Of a stretch of 10,042 bases of DNA, positions 1 to 6,182 are shown one piece after another. The stretch is taken from the NCBI GenBank assembly GCA_964500965.1, contig CAZCQZ010000053.1:1-10042 (forward strand). The letters are read 5' to 3'. Each line of letters opens with the position of its first letter. Positions within the stretch are counted from its first letter, which is position 1. This DNA comes from JAISGQ01 sp964500965. Lineage in GTDB: Bacteria > Bacillota > Clostridia > Oscillospirales > Acutalibacteraceae. Below the pieces are notes generated by a model. That model was not told the DNA's origin. It made no database searches and saw nothing but the letters and a program-made list of their open reading frames with translations. The translations under genes were made by a program, and so were the position numbers.

Positions 1-3000
1 CGCGAAGCTTGTAATAGTAGGTTTTGTTGCAGGTAAGCCCTGTGTGGCTGTAGGTCGTGGCACTGACGGTTGCCTTGCGTGAATATGTGCCGGCTGCGCT
101 TGTTGCAACCCAGACCTCATAGCTTACCGCGTCCTCAACGGCTTCCCATGTGAGCCTGTTGCCTGTGTACCCTGCGGAAGCGGCGGTAAGGGTGGGTGTG
201 ATATAGGTGAATGTCGGTGCACTGAGGATTTCAATAGAAGTTGTAATTAATTTATAATTCGGGAGTTCGGTATTGGTCATTATGCAAACAAGGGTATTGC
301 CGATGCATTTTTCGCCAAAGGTAAACACACCGTTTGCAGCACTTGTCGGTGTCACTTCGTCCCAAACATCTGATGGCGTTACCACTTTACGCCATGCATC
401 TGACGGTGTTACCTCATTCCATGGATTCTCATCAGTTACACAATACCAGACGTAATCAGTAGTAGTTCCGTTTACCGAATATACAGACGAAAGGTCAATT
501 TTTTCGCCGGCATAAGCACTTTCGGAAACAGCGTAATATTGAGGACAATAGTCGGAGAATTTAACAGATAGAATATCGTTGGTAATGTCGGCAAATTTAA
601 TGTAATTGCCAAAACATGACAGTGCTCCAAGTTCGGCGTTCTTGCTGACATCAAGTGAGGTGAGCTGATTATTATAACAATTTAAAACACCCAGTGAAGT
701 ACATTCACTGACATCAAGCTCGGTGAGCTGATTATAAGTGCAAGACAAATATTCAAGCGCGGAATTATTGCTTACATCAAGTTCGGTGAGCTGATTACAA
801 TTGCAAAGTAAAGCTGTAAGCGCGGAATTCTTGCTTACGTCAAGTTCGGTGAGCTGATTGATAGGACACCACAACCATTCAAGGGCAGTGTTCTTGCTTA
901 CGTCAAGTTCGGTGAGCTGATTCCAACTGCAATCCAAATATTCAAGGGCAGTGTTCTTGCTGACATCAAGTGAGGTGAGCTGATTGCCGAAGCAATACAA
1001 AGTTTTAAGCGCAGTGTTTTTGCTGATATCAAGTGAGGTAAACTGATTGCTTTCGCAACTGAGCCATTCAAGCGCAGTATTTTTGCTAATATCGAGCTCG
1101 GTGAGCTGATTGTAAGAGCAATCCAAAGATGTAAGAGCAGTATTCTTGCTAACATCAAGCTCGGTGAGCTGATTGCCACCGCACTTCAAATATTCAAGCG
1201 CGGTGTTCTTACTAACATCAAGCTCGGTGAGCTGATTGTAAGAGCAATCCAAATATTCAAGCGCAGTGTTCTTGCTTACATCAAGTGTGGTGAGCTGATT
1301 GCCCTCGCAATCCAACCATTTAATCGTAGTGTTGTTGCTTACATCGAGTGAGGTAAGCTGATTGTTATCGCAGTGTAAATACCAAAGCCAATCAGCATTG
1401 CTGACATCCAAGGATGTTATTCCATTGTCAATATTGTACTCAACCCAATCGTCCATTTCCTCGTCATAGTAGTAATGAGTATCGGAGGAACAATCGAAAG
1501 AATATATATTACCGGCAGAATAAAGCTTGATTGTATTTCCGGCGGTTACTCCGCTCTCGGAATATTTAACAATATTACCATCGCCCCAGTCAACATAAAT
1601 GTCATTGCCATCAATAGTCTTTACATCTAATGCCATAGAGCCGCCAACATCAAGATTGGTAGTAAAGGCTATCTGTGGCTTGTCGAGGTCAGTAGATTCG
1701 CCTGATATACGAACCATTACGGTTTTCAGCTCCCAGTCGGGGAACTGTTCATTGGTCATTACGCAATAGAAATACTTGCCGGCAAACTCCTCGCCAAAGG
1801 TAAACACACCGTCATCAGAGTCTGTAGGAATAACCTCTGCGCCGGTTAATAAGTTGTACCAGTTATAGGTTGTGTACGAGCCGTTTACACAGTATTCGAA
1901 GGAAAGGTCAACAGTTCCGTCAGCCTCGATTTCAGTTGCTTCAAGGGTGTACTCACTCTGAGGGGAATATTCGCCCCAATCCAATTGTGAAGTATTTACC
2001 TTAAGTGTTGAAAATTTGAGACTGTTTTCATAACAATGTAATTCGGTCAGAGCTTCATTGCTGCTCAAGTCAAGCTCGGTGAGCTGATTGTCGAAGCAAT
2101 CCAAATATTTAAGCGCAGTGTTCTTGCTGACATCAAGTGAGGTGAGCTGATTTTCACTGCAACCCAAACATTCAAGCTCGGCATTATTGCTGACATCAAG
2201 TGAGGTGAGCTGATTGACGCCGCAATACAAATATTTAAGTGCAGTGTTCTTGCTGACATCAAGTGAGGTAAGCTGATTGTTGTAACATTCCAATTCTCCA
2301 AGGGCAGTGTTCTTGCTGACATCAAGTGAGGTGAGCTGATTCCAACTGCAATCCAAATATTCAAGGGCAGTGTTCTTGCTGACATCAAGTGAGGTGAGCT
2401 GATTGCCGAAGCAATACAAAGTTTTAAGCGCAGTGTTTTTGCTGATATCAAGTGAGGTAAACTGATTGCTTTCGCAACTGAGCCATTCAAGCGCAGTATT
2501 TTTGCTAATATCGAGCTCGGTGAGCTGATTGCCGGTACAATCCAATTCTCCAAGCGCAGTGTTTTTGCTAATATCGAGCTTAGTGAGTTTGTTGTCAATG
2601 CACCACAACAAGTAAAGCGCAGTGTTTTTACTTACATCAAGCTCGGTGAGCTGATTGCCCCAACAGGATAGCCGTACAAGAGCAGGATTTTTGCTGACAT
2701 CAAGTTTGGTAAGCCGATTGTCTCCGCACCACAACCATTCAAGTTTGGCATTTTTGCTAATATCAAGCTCGGTGAGCTGATTGTCAGTACACCACAATCT
2801 TGAAAGCATGGTAGCATTGCTAACGTCCAACGCCGTTATGCGGTTATAGATTCCTTCAATATAATTTTCGTCTGTTTCGACATCAACGTATTCCGAATAA
2901 TCAGAAGTACAGTCAAAAATGGTTATATTACCATTACAATAGAACTTAATTGTGCTTCCGGCAGTTACGCCGTCCTCGGAAAATTCAACGATGTTACCAT

Positions 3001-3427
3001 CGCCCCAATCGACATAGACAGTATCATCTGCTGTTATGCTTAATAGCATTTCACTGCCTGTATCAAGAGCGGTGGTCATAACTATCTGCGGCTCGCCGTA
3101 GTCCCCGTTATCTAGACTGAACATAACTGCGCCGTACACATCGGCGGTTGACATGGGCATTGCCACATCAGCCTCGGACACCTTTTCCCCAGTAGGTATT
3201 TCCTCCGGTTTTTCAACAACATCTGTCTTCTCAAAGTTGACAGCAATATCGCTGCCACTGACAGTGTCTCCGGTGGTGACAGCTTCGGAAGCATAGGCAC
3301 TACCGAAAGTCACGTTCTGAACCAACGAAACCATTAGACACAGGCACAACAGCAGGGCTGCTATGCGTTTTCTGAAAGAGATTAGCTTTTCGCTTTGGTG
3401 AAAGTTTTCTGCACTTTTGTTTTCCAT
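1..3427 (-). CDS. Secreted modular LRR (cysteine-ladder) and fibronectin-III surface protein, C-terminus beyond window
   Basis: Open from the ATG at 3427 to the left edge (1142 complete codons, no stop). The start has GGAGG at 3435-3439, 7 nt upstream. Residues 1-46 form a signal peptide: basic n-region (FRKRIAA), hydrophobic core (LLLCLCLMVSLV), likely cleavage after AYA. A Thr/Ser/Glu-rich linker follows. Two homologous modules come next, 473 residues apart: a beta domain with DWGDG (W141 and W614), 13 LRRs of 21 residues (197-469 and 670-942), and an Ig-like domain with a VNG...WY / GVFTFGE / MTN pattern. A fibronectin-III-like domain begins near 1077 (LTWEAV, YEVWV, GTYS, KTYYYKLR) and is cut by the edge. 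The LRR consensus is LTxLDVSKNTALxxLxC followed by xxNQ, as in internalin-J-type cysteine-ladder repeats. The protein is probably exported and involved in adhesion or binding, which is inference. Any sortase motif, dockerin or further FN3 domains would lie outside the window. The gene is monocistronic by its own promoter. Confidence 0.93.
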   Translation of the reverse strand, partial: MENKSAENFHQSEKLISFRKRIAALLLCLCLMVSLVQNVTFGSAYASEAVTTGDTVSGSDIAVNFEKTDVVEKPEEIPTGEKVSEADVAMPMSTADVYGAVMFSLDNGDYGEPQIVMTTALDTGSEMLLSITADDTVYVDWGDGNIVEFSEDGVTAGSTIKFYCNGNITIFDCTSDYSEYVDVETDENYIEGIYNRITALDVSNATMLSRLWCTDNQLTELDISKNAKLEWLWCGDNRLTKLDVSKNPALVRLSCWGNQLTELDVSKNTALYLLWCIDNKLTKLDISKNTALGELDCTGNQLTELDISKNTALEWLSCESNQFTSLDISKNTALKTLYCFGNQLTSLDVSKNTALEYLDCSWNQLTSLDVSKNTALGELECYNNQLTSLDVSKNTALKYLYCGVNQLTSLDVSNNAELECLGCSENQLTSLDVSKNTALKYLDCFDNQLTELDLSSNEALTELHCYENSLKFSTLKVNTSQLDWGEYSPQSEYTLEATEIEADGTVDLSFEYCVNGSYTTYNWYNLLTGAEVIPTDSDDGVFTFGEEFAGKYFYCVMTNEQFPDWELKTVMVRISGESTDLDKPQIAFTTNLDVGGSMALDVKTIDGNDIYVDWGDGNIVKYSESGVTAGNTIKLYSAGNIYSFDCSSDTHYYYDEEMDDWVEYNIDNGITSLDVSNADWLWYLHCDNNQLTSLDVSNNTTIKWLDCEGNQLTTLDVSKNTALEYLDCSYNQLTELDVSKNTALEYLKCGGNQLTELDVSKNTALTSLDCSYNQLTELDISKNTALEWLSCESNQFTSLDISKNTALKTLYCFGNQLTSLDVSKNTALEYLDCSWNQLTELDVSKNTALEWLWCPINQLTELDVSKNSALTALLCNCNQLTELDVSNNSALEYLSCTYNQLTELDVSECTSLGVLNCYNNQLTSLDVSKNAELGALSCFGNYIKFADITNDILSVKFSDYCPQYYAVSESAYAGEKIDLSSVYSVNGTTTDYVWYCVTDENPWNEVTPSDAWRKVVTPSDVWDEVTPTSAANGVFTFGEKCIGNTLVCIMTNTELPNYKLITTSIEILSAPTFTYITPTLTAASAGYTGNRLTWEAVEDAVSYEVWVATSAAGTYSRKATVSATTYSHTGLTCNKTYYYKLR
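341..421 (-). repeat. Triplicated W-x-x-VTPSD coding mini-repeat
   Basis: Residues 1003-1029 read as three tandem copies of a 9-10-residue motif: WNEVTPSDA, WRKVVTPSDV, WDEVTPTS. They lie in the second Ig-like domain. The first Ig-like domain, at the matching place between WY and GVFTFGE, has only one related stretch (AEVIPTDSDD), so this is a local loop expansion in the second copy. Confidence 0.75.
602..1420 (-). repeat. LRR block B: 13 tandem 63-bp coding repeats
   Basis: Thirteen in-frame 63-bp units encode residues 670-942. The block sits exactly 1419 bp (473 codons) from block A, with the same number of units and the same register. The conserved Cys is present in 13 of 13 units, with extra Cys in unit 10 (LCNCNQ) and unit 12 (SECTSL). 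A 33-bp stretch is also shared between units 126 bp apart within the block (near 1095-1127 and 1221-1253). Confidence 0.93.
911..1112 (-). repeat. 202-bp perfect direct repeat, copy in LRR block B
   Basis: Base-for-base comparison shows 911-1112 identical to 2330-2531 at an offset of 1419 bp. It spans the end of LRR unit 5 through most of unit 8. Identity breaks at both ends (c versus a on the left, t versus c on the right). Confidence 0.95.
2021..2839 (-). repeat. LRR block A: 13 tandem 63-bp coding repeats
   Basis: Thirteen in-frame 63-bp units encode residues 197-469 of the LRR protein. Each unit fits (L/I/F)TxLD(V/I/L)S followed by a variable stretch and LxC. The Cys is present in 13 of 13 units. 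The first unit (ITALDVSN) and the last (ending YENS, then LKFS) are the degenerate capping units. The low divergence between units suggests expansion by unequal exchange. Confidence 0.93.
2330..2531 (-). repeat. 202-bp perfect direct repeat, copy in LRR block A
   Basis: Partner of 911-1112. The repeats lie in the same units (5 to 8) of the two 13-unit blocks. The Ig-like and WGDG domains between them differ clearly between modules, so the identity is local. Confidence 0.95.
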
Positions 3428-3434
3428 TGTTAGA

Positions 3435-3439
3435 CCTCC
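3435..3439 (-). promoter_or_regulatory. Ribosome binding site of the LRR gene
   Basis: GGAGG on the minus strand, 7 nt before the ATG at 3427. It fixes the start of the LRR protein. Confidence 0.85.
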
Positions 3440-3453
3440 ACAAAATAAGATTT

Positions 3454-3533
3454 TACACAAAGATTTTAGTGATTACGATTGTTATTCAAGCCGCAAAATT
3501 ACACAATAAAAACAAACGTAAGTCCTTTGTGTA
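3454..3533 (-). other. Inverted repeat spanning the LRR gene 5' leader
   Basis: TACACAAAG at 3454-3462 and CTTTGTGTA at 3525-3533 form a perfect 9-bp inverted repeat with a 62-nt loop. One arm lies at the predicted transcript start and the other about 15 nt upstream of the ribosome binding site. It could fold as a leader stem protecting the 5' end. A function is inference only, and no known riboswitch was recognised. Confidence 0.4.
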
Positions 3534-3538
3534 TATTT

Positions 3539-3566
3539 ATTATAACACGTGGCAATACGTTTTCAA
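3539..3566 (-). promoter_or_regulatory. Sigma-A-type promoter of the LRR gene
   Basis: On the minus strand: TTGAAA (3566-3561), a 16-bp spacer, then a perfect TATAAT (3544-3539) preceded by TG one base upstream (extended -10). The predicted transcript starts near 3532, leaving a leader of about 105 nt. The spacer contains the hexamer palindrome CACGTG. A 22-bp AT-rich imperfect palindrome (3580-3601, 9 of 11 pairs) lies just upstream, centred near -59. Confidence 0.75.
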
Positions 3567-3633
3567 CTGTAATTTGATACAAAATTATTCTAATAAATTT
3601 GTAATATTTTTTTGAAATGTTCGGCAAAGGTGC

Positions 3634-3677
3634 AAAACAAAAATGCTCTGCCATACTGTTCCCGGTATTGCAGAGCA
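3634..3677 (-). terminator. Intrinsic terminator of the ABC exporter gene
   Basis: Arms TGCTCTGC (3644-3651) and GCAGAGCA (3670-3677) are extended by ATAC/GTAT after one mismatch, with an 8-nt loop. On the minus strand the stem is followed by TTTTTGTTTT (3643-3634). It lies 17 nt past the stop codon of the exporter gene and also insulates the LRR promoter region. Confidence 0.9.
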
Positions 3678-3694
3678 AATATTGATATGTTTTA

Positions 3695-5473
3695 TCACTC
3701 GGTATACATACTGTAAAGCTCGCTGTACAGTCCGCCTTTTGCGATAAGCTCTTTGTGAGTTCCCTGTTCCTCTATTCCCTTTTCGGTCAGGACAAGTATC
3801 TCAGTTGCATTTCTTATAGTCGTCAGGCGGTGTGCTACGGTAAAGGTCGTTCTCCCTACCGCAAGCTCCTCCAGCGACTTCTGCACAAGCTTTTCGCTTT
3901 CGTTATCAAGGGCAGAGGTTGCTTCATCAAGAATAAGCACCGGTGGGTCTTTGAGGAAAACTCGCGCTATTGATATTCTCTGCTTCTGTCCTCCCGAAAG
4001 CTTTACTCCCCTCTCGCCTACATATGTATCGTAACCATTGGGCAGCTTCATTATAAATTCATGCGCTCCTGCCTTTTTAGCCGCTTCGATTATTTCTTCT
4101 CTGTCGGCTCCCGGCTTTCCGTACTCTATATTTTCAAGCACACTGCCGCTGAACAGGTAAACGTCCTGCTGGACAACGCCGATGTTTGAACGCAATGAAT
4201 GTAATGTCAAGTCCTTTATATCCACGCCGTCAAGGGTTATCGAGCCGTCGGTTACCTCATAAAATCTCGGTATCAGACTGCACAGCGTAGTTTTACCGCC
4301 CCCCGACGGTCCGACCAGTGCAACGTTCTCTCCCCTTTTGACCTTGATATTTATATCGGAAAGAACATACTCGTTATTATCGGAATATCTGAATCCGACA
4401 TTTTTAAACTCAATCTCGCCTTTAACCTCCGTCAGCTCACGGGCATTGGGCGTATCGGCTATGGTAACAGGGGTGTCCAGAATTTCGGTAAAGCGTTCTA
4501 TTCCCGTAAGTCCCCTCTGGAACTGCTCGGTAAACTCCACTATTCGTCTGATTGATGTCAGCAGGGTGTTGACGTACAACAGATACATTACAAGCTCTGC
4601 TGCGTCGATTTTACCGTATTTAACAAACAGTGCGCCGACAACTACAACCAGTATGTACATCAATCCGTCAAAAAATCTGGTACATGAATTAAAGCCGCCC
4701 ATATAATAATAAGCTCTGCTTTTCACTTTCAAAAACGCTTCATTGCCTTTTTTAAATTTTTCTTCCTCTATGTCTTCATTCGCAAAGGAACGCACCACGC
4801 GCACTCCGAGCAGGCTATCCTCGACCTGTGAATTTAATTCTCCGACTTTGACCCTTGATTCCGCATGAGCCGCTCTCATTCTTTTGTTAAAAAATCTTGT
4901 GGTAACAAGTATCAGGGGAATAACCGCGAAAATGATACAAGTTAGCGGAACATTTACAAAGCATAGAATTATAAACGCACCGATTATCTTAACTCCGGCA
5001 ATAAAAAATTCCTCCGGACAGTGGTGCGCAAATTCGGTGACGTCAAAAAGGTCGTTGGTTATTCTGCTCATAAGCTGTCCTATTTTTGTTTCGTCGTAAT
5101 ATGAAAATGACAGCTTCTGCAAATGAGCAAACAGGTCACGGCGCATATCGGTTTCCATTCTTGTACCCGTAATATGTCCTATACTCGACATGAAGAAATT
5201 TGCCGCCGTATCCACAAGGCGCATTAATAGGTATATTCCTCCGATTTTCAATATCCAGCTTACAGCCATTGCCTGCGGATTTTTTATTCCCTCGTTTGTT
5301 ATCTGCTGAACTATAGTCGGTAAATACAGGTCACACACCGTTGTGAGCAGTGCACAAAACAAATCCAGTATCATAAGCCATGTGTACGGCTTATAATACG
5401 GCAAAAACCGCTTTATCAGTGAGCTGTTGGAGCTTTTTCTTTTGTACCTTTCCTTTATATCGCTGTTTTTCAA
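3695..5473 (-). CDS. ABC exporter half-transporter (fused TMD-NBD, MsbA/LmrA-like)
   Basis: Membrane ATP-driven exporter with the transmembrane domain and ATPase in one chain. With the TTG start it is 592 residues. Transmembrane segments span roughly residues 30-310. The nucleotide-binding domain has Walker A GPSGGGKTT (K394), Q-loop VVQQDVYLF, signature LSGGQKQR (near 492), Walker B VLILDEATSALD (catalytic E517) and H-loop VAHRLTT (H548). All catalytic residues are intact, so a homodimer can be active, although many Clostridia pair two half-transporters; no partner is adjacent. The start is TTG at 5473 with GAGGG 7 nt upstream. An ATG at 5524 would add 17 residues, but it lacks a ribosome binding site and lies inside the preceding gene's terminator hairpin. 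The substrate (lipid, peptide or drug) cannot be told from sequence. It ends 17 nt before a strong terminator. Confidence 0.95.
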   Translation of the reverse strand: MKNSDIKERYKRKSSNSSLIKRFLPYYKPYTWLMILDLFCALLTTVCDLYLPTIVQQITNEGIKNPQAMAVSWILKIGGIYLLMRLVDTAANFFMSSIGHITGTRMETDMRRDLFAHLQKLSFSYYDETKIGQLMSRITNDLFDVTEFAHHCPEEFFIAGVKIIGAFIILCFVNVPLTCIIFAVIPLILVTTRFFNKRMRAAHAESRVKVGELNSQVEDSLLGVRVVRSFANEDIEEEKFKKGNEAFLKVKSRAYYYMGGFNSCTRFFDGLMYILVVVVGALFVKYGKIDAAELVMYLLYVNTLLTSIRRIVEFTEQFQRGLTGIERFTEILDTPVTIADTPNARELTEVKGEIEFKNVGFRYSDNNEYVLSDINIKVKRGENVALVGPSGGGKTTLCSLIPRFYEVTDGSITLDGVDIKDLTLHSLRSNIGVVQQDVYLFSGSVLENIEYGKPGADREEIIEAAKKAGAHEFIMKLPNGYDTYVGERGVKLSGGQKQRISIARVFLKDPPVLILDEATSALDNESEKLVQKSLEELAVGRTTFTVAHRLTTIRNATEILVLTEKGIEEQGTHKELIAKGGLYSELYSMYTE

Positions 5474-5509
5474 TTCATTACCCTCTTTTTTATATAATTC
5501 TTTGCCATA

Positions 5510-5544
5510 ACAAAACGAAGCCATGAACTCAGCACGGCTTCGTT
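5510..5544 (-). terminator. Intrinsic terminator of the mutase-lipoprotein operon
   Basis: Perfect 9-bp arms AACGAAGCC (5514-5522) and GGCTTCGTT (5536-5544) with a 13-nt loop. On the minus strand the stem runs directly into TTTTGTT. It lies about 20 nt past the lipoprotein stop and covers the ATG at 5524 that would otherwise be the longest start of the exporter. Confidence 0.8.
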
Positions 5545-5564
5545 ACAGGCATTTTTATTTGCGA

Positions 5565-6137
5565 TTATTGCGGCTTGTCTCCTGTTCCGTATACCGTAAA
5601 GGAGGTTTTCGCACTCTTTAAATCCGTCAGCGGCATTTCAAGCGCCGCCTGACGCGAAACAGCAGGTTCGCTGATTTTCACATTCAGCACTGCTACAGGT
5701 TCACATTCCCACAGCGGTACTTCATCGCCGCGCACCAACGCTTTAGCTTTGTACTCCCTTGTCACGCTTACGCTCCCTTTCGGTTCAAGCACAAGCGGCA
5801 CATCTGATGCCGAAACAGCTCCCGATGGCACAAGCTCATAACCGTCTGCGGTAACGGTAATATCAAAACCGTTTCTGTCAGGCGCAACACTGTAATAGTT
5901 TTCCGATTTGTTTTCGATGACTGCCGTTACGGATATTACAGAGCCTGCAAAATACGCGGATGAGCTTGTACGTATCTGCACGGAAATGGTTTCGTAATCG
6001 ACCTGTGCTACTGCCTGATAATCATCGCTGTAGTTAAGGTCGGTCTTTTGCTCGTTATTCTGCTTATTACCACAGCCGGTAAGAAAAAGCGCAGTTATCA
6101 CACACAGAATCGTTATCACTGTCGGACACCGTTTCAT
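5565..6137 (-). CDS. Small lipoprotein with an Ig-like beta-sandwich domain, function unknown
   Basis: 190 residues from the ATG at 6137, chosen because AAGGAG lies 7 nt upstream and because it places the signal peptide at the very N-terminus (MKRCPTVITILCVITALF). The lipobox LTGC predicts lipidation of Cys and anchoring to the outer face of the cytoplasmic membrane. An upstream in-frame ATG at 6179 would add 14 unlikely residues and has no ribosome binding site. After a polar linker (GNKQNNEQKTD) the mature part is beta-rich: a VTAVIENKSENYY stretch, then FDITV and LEPKGSVSVTREY. It vaguely resembles BsuPI-type or other Ig-like extracellular domains, but I do not recognise a specific family. 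It starts 45 nt after the mutase stop on the same strand with no terminator between, so the two are probably cotranscribed. Confidence 0.85.
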   Translation of the reverse strand: MKRCPTVITILCVITALFLTGCGNKQNNEQKTDLNYSDDYQAVAQVDYETISVQIRTSSSAYFAGSVISVTAVIENKSENYYSVAPDRNGFDITVTADGYELVPSGAVSASDVPLVLEPKGSVSVTREYKAKALVRGDEVPLWECEPVAVLNVKISEPAVSRQAALEMPLTDLKSAKTSFTVYGTGDKPQ

Positions 6138-6182
6138 TAAACCACTCCTTTTGTGATTATCAAGGTGAAGTAATTTCAAATT

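Noticed and set aside
273..654. Short open frames at 273-455 (+) and 472-654 (-)
   Set aside because: They overlap the LRR reading frame in other frames and show no start signal or recognisable protein.
898..2817. Minus-strand open frames at 898-1179, 2065-2598 and 2632-2817 with repeated SSPHLMSARTL peptides
   Set aside because: They are alternative frames of the LRR gene, kept open by the 63-bp periodicity; none has a ribosome binding site.
602..2839. Regular 63-bp repeats in two arrays, superficially like CRISPR or noncoding satellite repeats
   Set aside because: The units are contiguous, keep the reading frame without stops and encode LRRs; there are no unique spacers between constant repeats and no cas genes.
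3427..3615. Plus-strand open frame of 62 codons in the AT-rich intergenic region
   Set aside because: It is low complexity (Asn, Lys, Ile, Phe), lies antisense to the LRR promoter and leader, and lacks a convincing ribosome binding site.
3755..5099. Plus-strand frames antisense to the ABC exporter
   Set aside because: Shadows of a gene whose minus-strand product has all ABC motifs.
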